From: Stenotrophomonas sp. ZAC14D1_NAIMI4_1
GTDB taxonomy: Bacteria > Pseudomonadota > Gammaproteobacteria > Xanthomonadales > Xanthomonadaceae
Assembly (NCBI RefSeq): GCF_003086775.1
Contig: NZ_CP026001.1
Span: forward strand, 3,064,407 to 3,128,406
DNA length: 64,000 bases
Direction of reading: 5' to 3'
Shown here: one piece after another, positions 1-9,876 of the stretch
Layout: every line of letters starts with the position of its first letter
How positions within the stretch are numbered: position 1 is the stretch's first letter
Position numbers and translations under genes: made by a program
The notes under the pieces: model-generated
Databases searched by the model: none
The model's input: only the letters and a program-made list of their open reading frames with translations
Told to the model about the DNA's origin: nothing

Positions 1-432
1 GCGGTCCAGCGCGACCTTGGCCACTTCGGCACTGAGCTGGGCAACGCGCTGCAGCTTTTCCTTCAGCCACAGGCGGGTAGCGACCAGGATCTGATCGTTG
101 CGGCTCCGCCCGGTGTGGATCTTGCGGCCGGCATCGCCCAGGCGCTCGGTGAGGCGCGCTTCGATGGCCGAGTGACCATCCTCGTACTGCGTATCGAGCA
201 CGAAACGGCCTGCGCGGAAGTCCTGTGCCAGCACCTCCAGTTCGCGCAGCAGGCCTTCCAGCTCGTCGGGGCTGAGGATGCCGATGTGCTGCAGGCCCTG
301 CGCGTGCGCGGCGCTGGCGGCGATATCGTGCAGGAAGAATTCGCGATCGAGGATCACGTCATCGCCGGCGAGGAAGGTCTGGATCTGGGCGTCGACGGCG
401 ACGCCGGGCTTCTGCCAAAGAAGGTCTGCCAT
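1..432 (-). CDS. argH: Argininosuccinate lyase, N-terminal part (runs off the window)
   Basis: Last step of arginine synthesis: cleaves argininosuccinate to arginine and fumarate in the cytoplasm. Only the first 144 codons are inside the window. The reading frame begins [10 protein letters not shown] and contains the family stretches [17 protein letters not shown] and the conserved [13 protein letters not shown]. The ATG at 432 is followed by a continuous frame to position 1. It is the last visible gene of the minus-strand arginine operon, 33 bp after argC. Identification is firm from the conserved SRNDQ region; the catalytic C-terminal half cannot be seen. Confidence 0.95.
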   Translation of the reverse strand, partial: MADLLWQKPGVAVDAQIQTFLAGDDVILDREFFLHDIAASAAHAQGLQHIGILSPDELEGLLRELEVLAQDFRAGRFVLDTQYEDGHSAIEARLTERLGDAGRKIHTGRSRNDQILVATRLWLKEKLQRVAQLSAEVAKVALDR

Positions 433-465
433 GGGGGGCTCCGGGAAGGCGGTGTCTGGGCGGTA

Positions 466-1419
466 TCAGTGCGGGATCGACGTCAGTTCGTCGATGCCCA
501 GCGCGAGGTTGAGGTTCTGCATGGCCTGGGTGGCGGCGCCCTTGAGCAGGTTGTCCAGGGTTGCCACGACCACGACCCGCTTGTTGCCCGGGGCCAGGGT
601 GAAGCCACCCACCTGCGCGCCATGGCGGCCGGCGATGCGGCTGACCCACGGCGCTTCATCCACGATTTCCACGAGTGCTTCCGCGGCGTAGGCCTGCTGG
701 AAGCGCTCGACGATCTGCTCGCGGGTCTGCGCGCGGTTCAGCCACAGGTTGGCGGTAAGGGTGATGCCACGGAAATGCGGTGCTACGTGCGGCATGAATT
801 CCACCGGCACGCCCAGCTGCGCGGACACTTCGCGTTCGTGCATGTGGTTGGTCAGCGCGTAGGGCATCAGGTTGTCGGCCAGCAGCTCGGGGTTGTTCTT
901 GTCCGAGGGCGAGGTGCCGGCACCGGAGTAGCCGGACACGCCGAAGCACTGCGGCGGGCCGGCCAGCAGGTCCAGCAGCGGATGGATCGCCAGCTGCATG
1001 GCCGTGGCGTAGCAGCCCGGGTTGCTGATGTGCTTCTGGCCCTGGTAGCGGCCACGGGTCAGCTCCGGCAGGCCGTAGTACCACTGGCCATCGAAGCGGT
1101 AGTCGGCCGACAGGTCGATGATGACGGTGTCCGGCTTGGCCGCCTGCAGGGCGGCCACGAAGGGGGCGGCCAGGCCATTGGGCAGGGCCAGGATCACCGC
1201 GTCCACGCCCTTGGCGGCCACGGCATCGGCGTCCAGGTTCTCGTAATGCAGCTCGCCCTGGTACTCCGGGTGATGATCGGCCAGGCGCTTGCCAGCGAGC
1301 TCGCGCGAAGACACGAATGCCAGCTGCAGGCGCGGATGCGCGGCCACCAGCTTGATCAGCTCGGCGCCGGTGTGGCCGCGGGCACCGACAATGCCCAGGG
1401 TGAAAGTCGAATCGTTCAT
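466..1419 (-). CDS. argC: N-acetyl-gamma-glutamyl-phosphate reductase
   Basis: NADPH-dependent reductase that converts N-acetylglutamyl phosphate to N-acetylglutamate semialdehyde. The protein is 317 aa. It shows the N-terminal nucleotide-binding motif [13 protein letters not shown] and the active-site cysteine in [12 protein letters not shown]. An upstream in-frame ATG exists, but the start at 1419 (MNDSTFTLG) places the Rossmann motif at the usual position and makes an ATGA overlap with the stop of the GNAT gene upstream, so translation is probably coupled. It lies between the GNAT gene and argH in the arginine operon. Confidence 0.95.
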   Translation of the reverse strand: MNDSTFTLGIVGARGHTGAELIKLVAAHPRLQLAFVSSRELAGKRLADHHPEYQGELHYENLDADAVAAKGVDAVILALPNGLAAPFVAALQAAKPDTVIIDLSADYRFDGQWYYGLPELTRGRYQGQKHISNPGCYATAMQLAIHPLLDLLAGPPQCFGVSGYSGAGTSPSDKNNPELLADNLMPYALTNHMHEREVSAQLGVPVEFMPHVAPHFRGITLTANLWLNRAQTREQIVERFQQAYAAEALVEIVDEAPWVSRIAGRHGAQVGGFTLAPGNKRVVVVATLDNLLKGAATQAMQNLNLALGIDELTSIPH

Positions 1420-2018
1420 GCGTGATGGTCCAGGCGGTGCTGCAGGTGGCGCTTCACGCCCTGCCATTCCGCGTCGATGATGGAGAAGATGACGGTGTCG
1501 CGCGGCGTGCCGTCGGCATGCCGGGTGTAGTTGCGCAGCACGCCGTCCTGCTTGGCGCCCAGGCGGGCGATGGCGGCGCGCGAGGTGTGGTTGAACCAGC
1601 TGGTTTCCAGCACCACGCTGATGCAGCCCAGGGTTTCAAACGCGTGCTGCAACAGCAGCAGCTTGGCCTCGGTGTTGACCCCGGTGCGCTGCACGCGCGG
1701 GGCGTACCAGGTGTAGCCGAGGCTGAGCCGGGGCACGCCCGGCTCCAGCGCATAGAAGCGCGTGCTGCCGACGATGTCGCCGGCCGCATCGCGGATCACG
1801 AACGGCAGCACCTTGCCTTCGGCCTGCACGTCCAGCGCGGCCTGCACGTAGTGCCCTGCCTGCTCCGGCGAAGGCACCTGGGTGTACCAGAGCTGGTCCA
1901 GGCCGCTGCCTTGCAATGCCGCCGCCAGGCCGGGCACGTGGTCACGCTGCAACGGCTCCAGCATCACGTGCTGGCCGCGCAGGGTGGGAACGGTGGTCCA
2001 GGCGTCGGCGTGGCTCAT
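1416..2018 (-). CDS. GNAT-family N-acetyltransferase in the arginine operon
   Basis: A 200-aa acetyltransferase of the RimJ/RimL type. The N-terminal part ([15 protein letters not shown]) and the middle ([21 protein letters not shown], followed by a cofactor-loop region and a [15 protein letters not shown] stretch) are typical of GNAT proteins that acetylate protein N-termini or small molecules. Its substrate cannot be told from sequence. It sits between argB/A and argC with a 5-bp gap before and an ATGA overlap after, so it is co-transcribed with arginine genes. The synthase step is already covered by the C-terminal domain of the kinase upstream, so an accessory role is more likely than first-step NAG synthesis. 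Confidence 0.85.
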   Translation of the reverse strand: MSHADAWTTVPTLRGQHVMLEPLQRDHVPGLAAALQGSGLDQLWYTQVPSPEQAGHYVQAALDVQAEGKVLPFVIRDAAGDIVGSTRFYALEPGVPRLSLGYTWYAPRVQRTGVNTEAKLLLLQHAFETLGCISVVLETSWFNHTSRAAIARLGAKQDGVLRNYTRHADGTPRDTVIFSIIDAEWQGVKRHLQHRLDHHA

Positions 2019-2023
2019 CGCAC

Positions 2024-3352
2024 TCAGTCCTGCAGGCTCGGCGGGCGCGCCGCGCAGTGGTCCACATAGGTCTTGATGCGGTCGATGCCATCGGCGCCGA
2101 ACCAGAACACCTTCCAGGTGTTCTGCTTGTAGCAGCCGTCGGACTCGGCGTAGTAGAAATGGTTGATCGGGTTGCCGTTGCGCGAGCGCCAGAACAGCTG
2201 CGGGGTTTCTTCCAGCATCACGTTCCAGACCGCACGCCCCAGGCCCTCACCCTGCGCATCGTCGAGCACGGCGAACTTGTCCAGGTACACGCCTTCGGCT
2301 TCGTCGGTGAGGATGACCGCGGTGCGGTAGTTCTCGCTGACATAGGCGCGCAGCAGCTTGGTCTTCTCGAAATAGTCCGGCACCAGGGTGCGGCCGAAAC
2401 TGGATTCGATCAGGCCCTTCAGGCGCGGCAGGTCCAGTTCGTCCCAGCCGGTGGCGCGCAGCACTTTTTCGCCCTTGCGCACCAGCGTGCCCGAGCCCTT
2501 GTGGGTGAACAGTTCCTTGGCCAGGTCAGCCGGCCGGGTGATCGACACCGACGATTCCAGCGGCAGGCGATCCAGCAGATCCTTGATCTGCTCGATCTTC
2601 ACCTTCATGCCGCCGTGGATCCACGGCTGCGCGATCAGGTGGTCATACTCGGTGGACAGGTTGATCGAATCGATCACGCTGCCCGACTCGTCCAGCAGGC
2701 CGCCGGTACCGGTGAGGAAGATGATCTTGTACGGCTGCAGTTCCTGCACCAGCTCGTTGGCGGCGAAATCGGCGTTGACGTTGAGGATCTGCCCGCCGGC
2801 GGTCTCGCCCAGGCTGGTGATGACCGGGATCGAGCCGGCGCGCAGGCTGGCCTCGATCGGGGCCAGGTTGACCCGCTTCACTTCACCGACCAGGCCGTAG
2901 GTGTCCACGTCCAGGTACTCGGCCTCGAACACGCCGCCGGTGATGGAGGTGGCGCGCGCACCGTTCTGCTGCAGGGCCTCGACCAGGCGCAGGTTGGACT
3001 GCTGGAACACGCGGCGCACGATCGCCAGCGCTTCGGGCGACGTCACCCGCAGGCCGTTGACGGTCTGCTTGTCGATGCCGGCGGCCGACAGTTCGGCATC
3101 CAGCTGCGGGCCGGCGCCGTGTAGCACGATCGGGGTCAGGCCGACTTCCTGCAGGAACGACAGCGAGGAGGTCAGCGCTTCGAGATCGTCGCGCAGCACC
3201 GCGCCGCCGACCTTGACCACGGCGAAGCGCTTGGCGTCCAGCTGCGAGAAGCGCTTGAGGTACTGGCTGATCTCCTTCGCGCTGGCCATGCTGGAAAGCA
3301 GGCGCACGATGGTCTGGCGGGTCTGGCGGTGGGGCTGGAGGGCAGGAGACAT
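2024..3352 (-). CDS. argB: Bifunctional N-acetylglutamate synthase/kinase
   Basis: Makes N-acetylglutamate and phosphorylates it, the first two steps of arginine synthesis. The 442-aa chain has an amino-acid-kinase domain (about residues 45-300; [37 protein letters not shown]) and a C-terminal acyltransferase domain (about 310-442; [27 protein letters not shown]) as in the fused enzymes known from Xanthomonas and Maricaulis. Classical ArgB proteins are near 300 aa, so the length itself indicates the fusion. A second ATG at 3289 (MASAKEIS) is an alternative start; neither has a strong ribosome binding site. In this enzyme group arginine acts as a feedback inhibitor. Confidence 0.93.
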   Translation of the reverse strand: MSPALQPHRQTRQTIVRLLSSMASAKEISQYLKRFSQLDAKRFAVVKVGGAVLRDDLEALTSSLSFLQEVGLTPIVLHGAGPQLDAELSAAGIDKQTVNGLRVTSPEALAIVRRVFQQSNLRLVEALQQNGARATSITGGVFEAEYLDVDTYGLVGEVKRVNLAPIEASLRAGSIPVITSLGETAGGQILNVNADFAANELVQELQPYKIIFLTGTGGLLDESGSVIDSINLSTEYDHLIAQPWIHGGMKVKIEQIKDLLDRLPLESSVSITRPADLAKELFTHKGSGTLVRKGEKVLRATGWDELDLPRLKGLIESSFGRTLVPDYFEKTKLLRAYVSENYRTAVILTDEAEGVYLDKFAVLDDAQGEGLGRAVWNVMLEETPQLFWRSRNGNPINHFYYAESDGCYKQNTWKVFWFGADGIDRIKTYVDHCAARPPSLQD

Positions 3353-3376
3353 TTCGGTTTCGTCAGAAGGTAGGTA

Positions 3377-4465
3377 TCAGGCGCCGGCGGCGATGATGCG
3401 GTGCACGGCGTCGGTATAGCGCTGCAGCTGGTCCAGCGTCACGAACTCATCGGCGGTGTGGGCCTGGGCGATGTCACCCGGCCCGAACACCAGCGTGGTG
3501 TAACCACCGGCGGAGAACAGCGAGGCTTCGGTCCAGAAGTCCACGGCGTTGCCGATCGGCAGGTCCAGCGCATCGGCCACGTCGCGCGCCAGCAGGCGGC
3601 GGTGTTCTGCTTCGGCGATGTCACCGGCCGGCAGGCTGGGGCCACGGAAGGTTTCGGTGAACAGTGCGGCGTCCGGTTCGGCGAAACCGGCGAAGGTGGC
3701 CAGCAGCGCATCGATGTCCATCGACGGCAGCGGGCGGAAGCCGAAACGCACTTCAGCGGCCGGGGCGATCATGTTGGCCTTGATGCCACCCTCGACGCGA
3801 CCGATGTTGAAGCGCAGGCCGGTGAGGCCGCCAAAGCGCGCCGAGGCCAGCGATTCCACATGGTCCAGCGCGCGGTTGCCCCAGCGCATGGCCTGGTGCA
3901 GCGCACTGGCGGCCGCATCCTGCTTGCCCGAGGCATGGCCGGCACGGCCGGCGAACTGCATCAGCACCGAGCTGATGCCACGGTGGGCCAGCACGGCCTC
4001 GCTCATGGTCGGCTCGGCCACCAGCACCGCTTCGTACGGCAGGCCACGGGCCAGGAACGCGGCGATGCAGCGCGGGTCGTTGGCTTCCTCGTCGCTGGAG
4101 AACAGGAACGCGGCGTCGCCATCGCTGGCATTGGCCGCGGCCACCAGCGCAGCGGCCGCGCCCTTGATGTCACACACGCCGAGGCCGACCACGCGGTCAT
4201 CCAGGCGGCGCATCACGTGCGGGTCAGCACTCCAGTGCGGCGAGTCCGGCACGGTATCCAGATGCACGTTGAACAGGTACTTCGGCGTCCCGCGCACGGC
4301 ATACAGGCTGACCGCACCGGCGCCGTGGTCGATCACCTCGACGTTGAAGCCGGGCAGGTTCGCACGCAGGTAATCGAAGATGCCACCGGTGGTGATCGCA
4401 CGCGGCGGGTTGCGGGTGTCGAAGGACACCAGGGCCTGCAGGTGATCGAGCGTCTGTTCAAGCAT
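3377..4465 (-). CDS. argE': N-acetyl-L-citrulline deacetylase (M20 family)
   Basis: Removes the acetyl group from N-acetylcitrulline to give citrulline. The 362-aa M20-type metallohydrolase shows the metal-binding HLDTVPDS (His68, Asp70), CDIKG (Asp99) and the catalytic Glu-Glu pair in SSDEEANDP (126-127). Plain ArgE deacetylates acetylornithine; the assignment to acetylcitrulline rests on the neighbouring N-acetylornithine transcarbamylase, as established for Xanthomonas campestris. It is 24 bp upstream of argB/A and is separated from argG by about 110 bp containing a REP palindrome and a double-hairpin repeat. Confidence 0.9.
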   Translation of the reverse strand: MLEQTLDHLQALVSFDTRNPPRAITTGGIFDYLRANLPGFNVEVIDHGAGAVSLYAVRGTPKYLFNVHLDTVPDSPHWSADPHVMRRLDDRVVGLGVCDIKGAAAALVAAANASDGDAAFLFSSDEEANDPRCIAAFLARGLPYEAVLVAEPTMSEAVLAHRGISSVLMQFAGRAGHASGKQDAAASALHQAMRWGNRALDHVESLASARFGGLTGLRFNIGRVEGGIKANMIAPAAEVRFGFRPLPSMDIDALLATFAGFAEPDAALFTETFRGPSLPAGDIAEAEHRRLLARDVADALDLPIGNAVDFWTEASLFSAGGYTTLVFGPGDIAQAHTADEFVTLDQLQRYTDAVHRIIAAGA

Positions 4466-4489
4466 GAATCAACAATCCTGTGGAATTCC

Positions 4490-4511
4490 GCCGGGCATGG
4501 CCCGGCGCTAC
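4490..4511 (-). repeat. GTAG-type REP palindrome
   Basis: Inverted repeat of GCCGGGC/GCCCGGC with the terminal GTAG on the minus strand. It lies in the argG-argE' gap inside the operon, so it would appear in the polycistronic mRNA and could act as an RNA-stability hairpin. Confidence 0.8.
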
Positions 4512-4526
4512 CGGAATGCGCCTGCT

Positions 4527-4569
4527 GGAGAGCCCCCTAGGTGTTCAAGGGGGCGCGCCAGCGGCGCAG
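4527..4569. repeat. Double-hairpin repeat after argG, copy 1
   Basis: Two adjacent short palindromes: GCCCCCT paired with AGGGGGC, then GCGCC paired with GGCGC around a 3-nt centre. A second copy with the same order and spacing lies at 59803-59847 after the acyl-CoA dehydrogenase gene. In both places the unit directly follows a CDS stop. Function unknown; terminator-like or mRNA-end stabilising hairpins are possible. Confidence 0.6.
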
Positions 4570-4574
4570 GTGGG

Positions 4575-5771
4575 TCAACCGCGGTTGACCTGCGCGTACA
4601 AGGTCGAGCTCATGCCGAACAGCTTGATGAAGCCTTCGGCCTCTTCCACGCCCCAGTCGGCCGACTGCGCGTAGGTGGCACCCTTGGTGTTGAGCAGGTG
4701 CGGCGACTTCACGGCCACCGCATCGACGCGGCCGCCACGGGTTTCCAGCACCACTTCACCATTGACCTTGGCCTGCGAGGACTTCAGGAAGGCCTCGATG
4801 TCGGTCTTCAGCGGGTCGTGGTAGAAGCCTTCATACACCAGCTCCACCCACTTGCGCGCCACGTCCGGCTTGAAGCGGTTCTGCTGCTTGGTCAGCACGG
4901 CGTCTTCCAGGGCGCGGTGCGCGGCCAGCAGCGAGACCAGGCCCGGTGCCTCGAACACGATGCGGCCCTTCAGGCCGATCACGGTATCGCCGGTGTAGAC
5001 GCCGCGGCCGACGCCGTACGGGGCAAACAGCTTGTTGAGCTGTGCCAGGATCTGGTCACCCGGCAGCGCCTTGCCGTCCAGTTCGACGGCTTCGCCTTCG
5101 ACGAACTTCAGGGTCACGGTCAGGGCCTGTTCCGGCCACTCGCTGCGCGGCGAGCACCAGCCACGCGCGCCTTCGCCCGGGGCTTCCCAACGGTCGATCT
5201 CACCGCCGGACATGGTCAGGCCCAGCAGGTTCTCGTTGATGGTGTAGGCCTGCTGCTTGGCGCGCACGCCGAAGCCGCGTTCTTCCAGGTACTTCTGCTC
5301 GTAGGCGCGGGTCTGGGTGTGTTCCTTCTGGATCTCGCGGATCGGCGCGATGATCTGGTAGTCGCCCAGTGCCTTCACGGCCAGGTCGAAGCGGACCTGA
5401 TCGTTGCCCATACCGGTGCAGCCGTGGGCGATGATGTTGGTGCCCAGTTCGGCGGCACGCTTCAGCGCGGCATCGACGATCAGGTAGCGGTCGGAGACCA
5501 GCAGCGGGTACTGGCCCTGGTAGCCTTCGCCGGCCCACACGAACGGCTTGACGAAGCCTTCCCAGATGGCCGGGCCACCGTTGACGGTCTGGTGGCTGGC
5601 CACGCCCAGCTCGGCAGCGCGCTTCTCGATGAAATCGCGCTCCTCATCATCCACGCCGCCGGTGTCGGCGAACACGGTGTGCACGTTGTAGCCACGCTCC
5701 TGCAGGTACGGCACGCAGAAGCTGGTATCCAGGCCGCCGGAGAAGGCGAGAACGACGTCTTTGTTGCTCAT
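4575..5771 (-). CDS. argG: Argininosuccinate synthase
   Basis: Joins citrulline and aspartate with ATP to form argininosuccinate. The 398-aa protein starts [19 protein letters not shown], which carries the ATP-binding SGGLDTS loop; further family signatures are [13 protein letters not shown] and the [16 protein letters not shown] region. An upstream in-frame ATG would add 65 residues read from a REP palindrome, so it is rejected in favour of 5771. It lies between argF' and argE'; the citrulline used here comes from deacetylation of acetylcitrulline. Confidence 0.96.
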   Translation of the reverse strand: MSNKDVVLAFSGGLDTSFCVPYLQERGYNVHTVFADTGGVDDEERDFIEKRAAELGVASHQTVNGGPAIWEGFVKPFVWAGEGYQGQYPLLVSDRYLIVDAALKRAAELGTNIIAHGCTGMGNDQVRFDLAVKALGDYQIIAPIREIQKEHTQTRAYEQKYLEERGFGVRAKQQAYTINENLLGLTMSGGEIDRWEAPGEGARGWCSPRSEWPEQALTVTLKFVEGEAVELDGKALPGDQILAQLNKLFAPYGVGRGVYTGDTVIGLKGRIVFEAPGLVSLLAAHRALEDAVLTKQQNRFKPDVARKWVELVYEGFYHDPLKTDIEAFLKSSQAKVNGEVVLETRGGRVDAVAVKSPHLLNTKGATYAQSADWGVEEAEGFIKLFGMSSTLYAQVNRG

Positions 5772-5803
5772 GGGGATCAGGTCCACTTGGGGGATGGGAA
5801 TTC

Positions 5804-5879
5804 GGTAGAGCCGACCGTTGGTCGGCTGGAATGTTGGATGCACCGCTGCTGGAGCAGCCGACCAACGGTCGGCTCTACC
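5804..5879. repeat. Pair of GTAG-type REPs in inverted orientation
   Basis: Two copies of GTAGAGCCGACCGTTGGTCG facing each other with a 28-bp spacer, between argF' and argG. Each is itself a palindrome, so the unit can fold as two hairpins or one long stem, a BIME-like arrangement. Confidence 0.85.
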
Positions 5880-5890
5880 CCTTGTTAGAT

Positions 5891-6904
5891 CTAGCGCCCG
5901 GCAACCGCCGCCATGATCGCCTTCTGCACGTGCAGGCGGTTCTCGGCTTCGTTGATGGCGATGCACTGCGGCGAATCCATCACGCCGTCGGTGGCCTTGA
6001 CGTTGCGGCGCAGCGGCAGGCAGTGGCTGAACACGCCGTTGTTGGTCAGCGCCATCTTGCGTTCGTCGACGATGAAGTGCTTGAACTGGTCGCGGATCGG
6101 CTTTTCCGGTTCCCAGTTGCCGAAGAACGGCAGCGCGCCCCAGCTCTTGGCGTAGACGACGTCGGCGCCGGCGTAGGCGCTGTCGATGTCATGGCTGATC
6201 TTCAGCGAACCACCGCTCTCGGCCACGTTCTGCTCGGCCCAGCCCATGTAGCGGTCGTCGAGGATGTAGTCGGCGGTCGGGCACAGCAGGGTCACGTCCA
6301 TGCCCATGCGGGTGGCGATGGTCAGCGCCGAGTTGGCCACGGCGGTGTTCAGCGGCTTGGGGTGGTAGGTCCAGGTCAGCACGTACTTCTTGCCGCGCAG
6401 GTCCTGGGTACCGAAGTGTTCCTGCAGCGCCATCACGTGGGCCAGTTCCTGGCACGGGTGGGTGATGGTCTCCATGTTGATGACCGGCACCGGCGAGTAC
6501 TTGGCGAAGCTGTTGAGGACGATGTCCTGGCGGTCGTAGGCCCAGTCGATGAACTTGGGGAACGCACGCACGGCGATGATGTCGCAGTAACGCCCCAGCA
6601 CCTTGGCCACTTCTGCGATGTGCTCTTCCGTGTCGCCGTCCATCACCGTGCCGAGGTTGAACTCGATCGGCCACGCATCCTTGCCCGGCTGCAGCACCAC
6701 CGCGTGGGCACCGAGCTGGAACGCGCCCAGTTCGAAGCTGGTGCGGGTGCGCATGGACGGGTTGAAGAACACCAGCGCGATCGACTTGCCCTTGAGCTGG
6801 TCGCCGAGCTTGTTGCGCTTGAACAGCGCGGCCTGGGTCAGCAGCGCGTCAAGATCGCTGCGGCTCCAGTCCTGGGTGTTCAGGAAGTGCTTGGGGGACA
6901 TCAT
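5891..6904 (-). CDS. argF': N-acetyl-L-ornithine transcarbamylase
   Basis: Transfers carbamoyl phosphate to N-acetylornithine to give N-acetylcitrulline, the route used in Xanthomonadaceae instead of ornithine transcarbamylase. The 337-aa protein shows the carbamoyl-phosphate loop [13 protein letters not shown] (residues 48-60), [10 protein letters not shown], and [13 protein letters not shown] near the C-terminus. The Glu of MDGDTEEH (residue 93 in this numbering) appears to align with the Glu reported to select N-acetylornithine over N-succinylornithine in the X. campestris enzyme; this alignment is from memory. The frame starts with two Met codons. It is the first structural gene after the leader at 7064-7165. 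Confidence 0.93.
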   Translation of the reverse strand: MMSPKHFLNTQDWSRSDLDALLTQAALFKRNKLGDQLKGKSIALVFFNPSMRTRTSFELGAFQLGAHAVVLQPGKDAWPIEFNLGTVMDGDTEEHIAEVAKVLGRYCDIIAVRAFPKFIDWAYDRQDIVLNSFAKYSPVPVINMETITHPCQELAHVMALQEHFGTQDLRGKKYVLTWTYHPKPLNTAVANSALTIATRMGMDVTLLCPTADYILDDRYMGWAEQNVAESGGSLKISHDIDSAYAGADVVYAKSWGALPFFGNWEPEKPIRDQFKHFIVDERKMALTNNGVFSHCLPLRRNVKATDGVMDSPQCIAINEAENRLHVQKAIMAAVAGR

Positions 6905-7010
6905 CTTTCCTTGCGTGGCGGCGCCGGGGGTGCGGCGCGGTGGAAGGGAGAACAGGGAACAGGGTGGGACGAAAAAGTTTCAGATGAAGCTTTCGGAACG
7001 CGGAAACGAA

Positions 7011-7036
7011 AAAACCCAGCCGGGAGGCTGGGTTTT
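7011..7036 (-). terminator. Terminator of the arg-operon attenuator
   Basis: A perfect 11-bp inverted repeat (AAAACCCAGCC / GGCTGGGTTTT) with a 4-nt loop, followed on the minus strand by six U residues. It is 28 nt after the stop codon of the leader frame and about 107 nt before argF', so it ends transcription ahead of the structural genes. Its 5' arm (7027-7033) is also complementary to 7066-7072 at the end of the leader frame, which gives an alternative antiterminator pairing. Confidence 0.85.
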
Positions 7037-7063
7037 CATCGGACGAACAGCAGAAAGCTCCGG

Positions 7064-7165
7064 TTACCCAGCGAGGATGTGGGGTTCCGGTCGACGGGCA
7101 CGCGACGTCATGCCAGTGGCCTGGCGGGCGGCGCTGCTGTCGTGCTGGAAGTCGGTGAGCTTCAT
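7064..7165 (-). CDS. Candidate arginine leader peptide (33 aa)
   Basis: A short frame of 33 codons, too small for ordinary gene finding, upstream of argF'. It begins [15 protein letters not shown] and contains four Arg codons, three of them in the stretch CGT GCC CGT CGA (codons 22-25), using CGT and CGA where genes of this GC content usually prefer CGC. Immediately after those codons, CCGGAACC (7083-7090) can pair with GGTAACCGG (7060-7068), while GCTGGGT at 7066-7072 can pair with the terminator 5' arm. Stalling at the Arg codons would free the antiterminator. This is the standard logic of amino-acid-operon leaders; the assignment to arginine is inferred from the codons and the downstream genes. 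Confidence 0.65.
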   Translation of the reverse strand: MKLTDFQHDSSAARQATGMTSRARRPEPHILAG

Positions 7166-7238
7166 GGTCGATTATCTTTGCATGGGGGCGGGGTGGGCGC
7201 AAGACCCCACGCTGCCGGCAGCGCATGGCCCCGGCCGG

Positions 7239-7802
7239 TCAGGGGGAACTGGCCGCCGCCTGCTCCGGGCCCACCCAGGGGGTGATCGAGACCCGGATCT
7301 TCAACCGGTTGCCGGGGTCTTCCGGCAGCCGCGAACGGTATTTGGTGCCCTTGTAGACGTAGTCCACGTCATAGGCGATCGGCCGGCGGAACTCGCGGCC
7401 GACCGGCACGATCTTGCAGTCGCGGGTCAGCATGGGGCCATTGTTGGCCGGGGCCGGCGCCGGGTTCTCGGCGGCCACCTCCTGGGCGGCCTCCTCGTCG
7501 CTGTGCTTGAACATCGAGCGCACCGAGTCCCAGAAGCGACCGATCCGCCCCTTTTCCTCCACCGGCTCCTCGCCGGTCACGTTGACCGGGGCCAGGGTGC
7601 GGGTCGAGACCGGCTCGCAGTGCTCCTCGGTGCGGGTCGCGCGCAGGGTCTGGAAGACCGGTTCGACGTTCAGCACCTGGGCGTAGTCGAACTTCACGTT
7701 CTCCACGATCACCACCCGGTTGCGCGGTTCGGCCTCCTGGGCCTGGGCCACGACCGGCGCCGCCGACAGGCAGGCCAGGGTCAGCAACGCGGTGGATTTC
7801 AT
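7239..7802 (-). CDS. Exported protein of unknown function
   Basis: A 187-aa protein with a clear signal peptide ([21 protein letters not shown], cleavage near residue 22). The middle is acidic and Pro/Ala-rich; the C-terminal part has a Cys followed by a tyrosine-rich strand region ([15 protein letters not shown]) and ends in a basic beta-strand pattern ([12 protein letters not shown]). This tail resembles that of small glycine-zipper envelope proteins, but no glycine zipper is visible. It lies divergent from cysS and after the arg leader; no functional link can be read from context. Probably periplasmic or outer-membrane associated. Confidence 0.8.
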   Translation of the reverse strand: MKSTALLTLACLSAAPVVAQAQEAEPRNRVVIVENVKFDYAQVLNVEPVFQTLRATRTEEHCEPVSTRTLAPVNVTGEEPVEEKGRIGRFWDSVRSMFKHSDEEAAQEVAAENPAPAPANNGPMLTRDCKIVPVGREFRRPIAYDVDYVYKGTKYRSRLPEDPGNRLKIRVSITPWVGPEQAAASSP

Positions 7803-7991
7803 TGGCGATGGAAGAAAGGGCACGGCGATAGTGTAGGCAGTGACGACCGCGAGGGGCTGAACATTACCCGTCCGCGCAGCTCCTGCCCACCCCTCGGCGG
7901 CCCCCCTGCCCCGCCCGGCCGCCGCCGGCCATCCCCCCATTGGGGCCCGACACGTTCTAAAATCACAGGCTTGTCCCCCAGCCACAGCCCC

Positions 7992-9368
7992 ATGACCCTG
8001 CGCCTGCACAACAACCTGACTCGCCAGCTCGAACCGTTCACCCCGATCGACCCGGCCTGTCCGACCCTGTATGTGTGCGGCCCGACGGTCTACAACTACG
8101 TGCACATCGGCAATGCCCGCGGCCCGGTGGTGTTCGGGGTGCTGGCCGACCTGCTGCGGCGGCGTTTCGGTGGCCTGCGCTACGCGCGCAACATCACCGA
8201 CGTGGACGACAAGATCAACAACGCCGCGCGCGAGCAGGGCGTGCCGATCAGCACCATCACCGACAAGTTCGCCGCCGCCTACCGTGAAGACATGGCCGCG
8301 CTGGGCGTGGTGCCACCGGACATCGAGCCGGAAGTGACCGCGCACATGCCGCAGATCATCACCATGATCGAGCAGCTCATCGCCAACGGCCACGCCTACG
8401 CCGCCGAGGGCCACGTGCTGTTCGCGGTGGCCAGCTTCGATGGCTACGGCAAGCTGTCGCGCCGTGATCCGGAGGAAATGCTGGCCGGTGCCCGCGTCGA
8501 GGTGGCCCCGTACAAGCGCGATGCCGGCGATTTCGTGCTGTGGAAGCCCTCCAGTGACGACCTGCCCGGCTGGGAATCGCCGTGGGGCCGTGGCCGCCCC
8601 GGCTGGCACATCGAATGCTCGGCGATGGCTGCCGCCCACCTGGGCGAGACCATCGACATCCATGCCGGTGGCGTGGACCTGCAGTTCCCGCACCACGAAA
8701 ACGAGATCGCGCAGAGCGAGTGCGCCCATGGCGGCAGGATCTTCGCCCGGTTCTGGATGCACAACGGCATGCTCAACTTCGGCGGCGCCAAGATGAGCAA
8801 GTCGCTGGGCAACATCGAGCGCGTGCATGACCTGGTGCGCCAGCATCCGCCCGAGGCGCTGCGCCTGGCCCTGCTCTCGGCCCACTACCGGCAGCCGCTG
8901 GACTGGTCCGATGCGCTGATCGAACAGTCCGCGCGCACCCTGGACCGCCTGTACGGCACCCTGCGCGACCTGGCCGATGTGACCGCCACGGCGGCGATCC
9001 CGGCCGCCGTCGAGGCGACCCTGGATGACGATCTGAACACCCCGCAGGCGCTGGCCGAAGTGGCCCGCATCGCCGGCGAGGCGCGCCGCGCGACCGATCC
9101 GGCCGAGCGCACGCGCCTGAAGGGCGAGCTGCTCGGTGCCGGCCTGGCGCTGGGCCTGCTGCAGGCCGACCCGGCGCAGTGGTTCGGCACCGCGGCCAGC
9201 GAAGGCGACGACGATGCACGCATCCAGGCCCTGATCGACGAGCGTGCCGCCGCCAAGCAGGCCCGTGATTTCGCCCGCTCCGACGCCATCCGCGACCAGC
9301 TGGCCGCCGAAGGCATCGTCCTGGAAGACACCCCGCAGGGCGTGCGCTGGGTACGCAAGCGCGCCTGA
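7992..9368 (+). CDS. cysS: Cysteinyl-tRNA synthetase
   Basis: Charges tRNA-Cys with cysteine. The 458-aa class I synthetase has [15 protein letters not shown] (Cys29 for zinc, HIGN for ATP) and KMSKS at about residues 267-271, with the zinc-site GWHIECSAM and the [10 protein letters not shown] segment between them. The frame is open much further upstream, but the start at 7992 gives the normal N-terminus (MTLRLHNNL) and the usual length. sufE follows after 55 bp on the same strand. Confidence 0.97.
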   Translation: MTLRLHNNLTRQLEPFTPIDPACPTLYVCGPTVYNYVHIGNARGPVVFGVLADLLRRRFGGLRYARNITDVDDKINNAAREQGVPISTITDKFAAAYREDMAALGVVPPDIEPEVTAHMPQIITMIEQLIANGHAYAAEGHVLFAVASFDGYGKLSRRDPEEMLAGARVEVAPYKRDAGDFVLWKPSSDDLPGWESPWGRGRPGWHIECSAMAAAHLGETIDIHAGGVDLQFPHHENEIAQSECAHGGRIFARFWMHNGMLNFGGAKMSKSLGNIERVHDLVRQHPPEALRLALLSAHYRQPLDWSDALIEQSARTLDRLYGTLRDLADVTATAAIPAAVEATLDDDLNTPQALAEVARIAGEARRATDPAERTRLKGELLGAGLALGLLQADPAQWFGTAASEGDDDARIQALIDERAAAKQARDFARSDAIRDQLAAEGIVLEDTPQGVRWVRKRA

Positions 9369-9423
9369 CCCGCCCTGCCCCGTGGCCGGCGCGTCCGGCC
9401 ACGCCCCCACTGTAGAGACCGTT

Positions 9424-9876
9424 GTGACCGACTCCCCGTTCCCGCTTGAACCCACCGCCGCCGAGGCCCAGGCCGCCATCGCCGAGGAATTTGCCTTCTT
9501 CGGCGACTGGTCCGAGCGCTACCAGTACCTGATCGACCTGGGCCGCAAGCTGCCGGCCTTCGCCGACGCCTGGAAAACCGAAGAGCACCGTCTGCTGGGC
9601 TGCCAGTCGATGGTCTGGATCGTGCCCGAAGGCAACGCGCAGTCGCTGCGCTTCCACGCCATCAGTGATTCGGCCATTGTCTCCGGCCTGATCTTCCTGG
9701 CCCTGCGCGTGTATTCCGGGCGTTCGGCGCAGGAGATCCTCGATACCGAACCGAGCTACATCCAGGACATCGGCCTGGCCCGCCACCTCTCGCCCACCCG
9801 CAGCAACGGCGTGGCAGCGATGCTGGCCTTCATCCGCGAGACCGCGCAGGCCCAGCTGCAGCGCGAACAGCCGTGA
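9424..9876 (+). CDS. sufE: SufE-family cysteine desulfuration protein
   Basis: Accepts persulfide sulfur from a cysteine desulfurase for iron-sulfur cluster assembly. The 150-aa protein has the acceptor cysteine in LLGCQSMVW (residue 60), the expected length, and the flanking RYQYLIDLGRKLP. The likely start is the GTG at 9424; no ATG gives a normal N-terminus and the frame upstream overlaps cysS. Its stop overlaps the GTG start of the next gene (GTGA), so the two are probably translationally coupled. No SufS or other Suf genes are in the window. Confidence 0.92.
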   Translation: MTDSPFPLEPTAAEAQAAIAEEFAFFGDWSERYQYLIDLGRKLPAFADAWKTEEHRLLGCQSMVWIVPEGNAQSLRFHAISDSAIVSGLIFLALRVYSGRSAQEILDTEPSYIQDIGLARHLSPTRSNGVAAMLAFIRETAQAQLQREQP

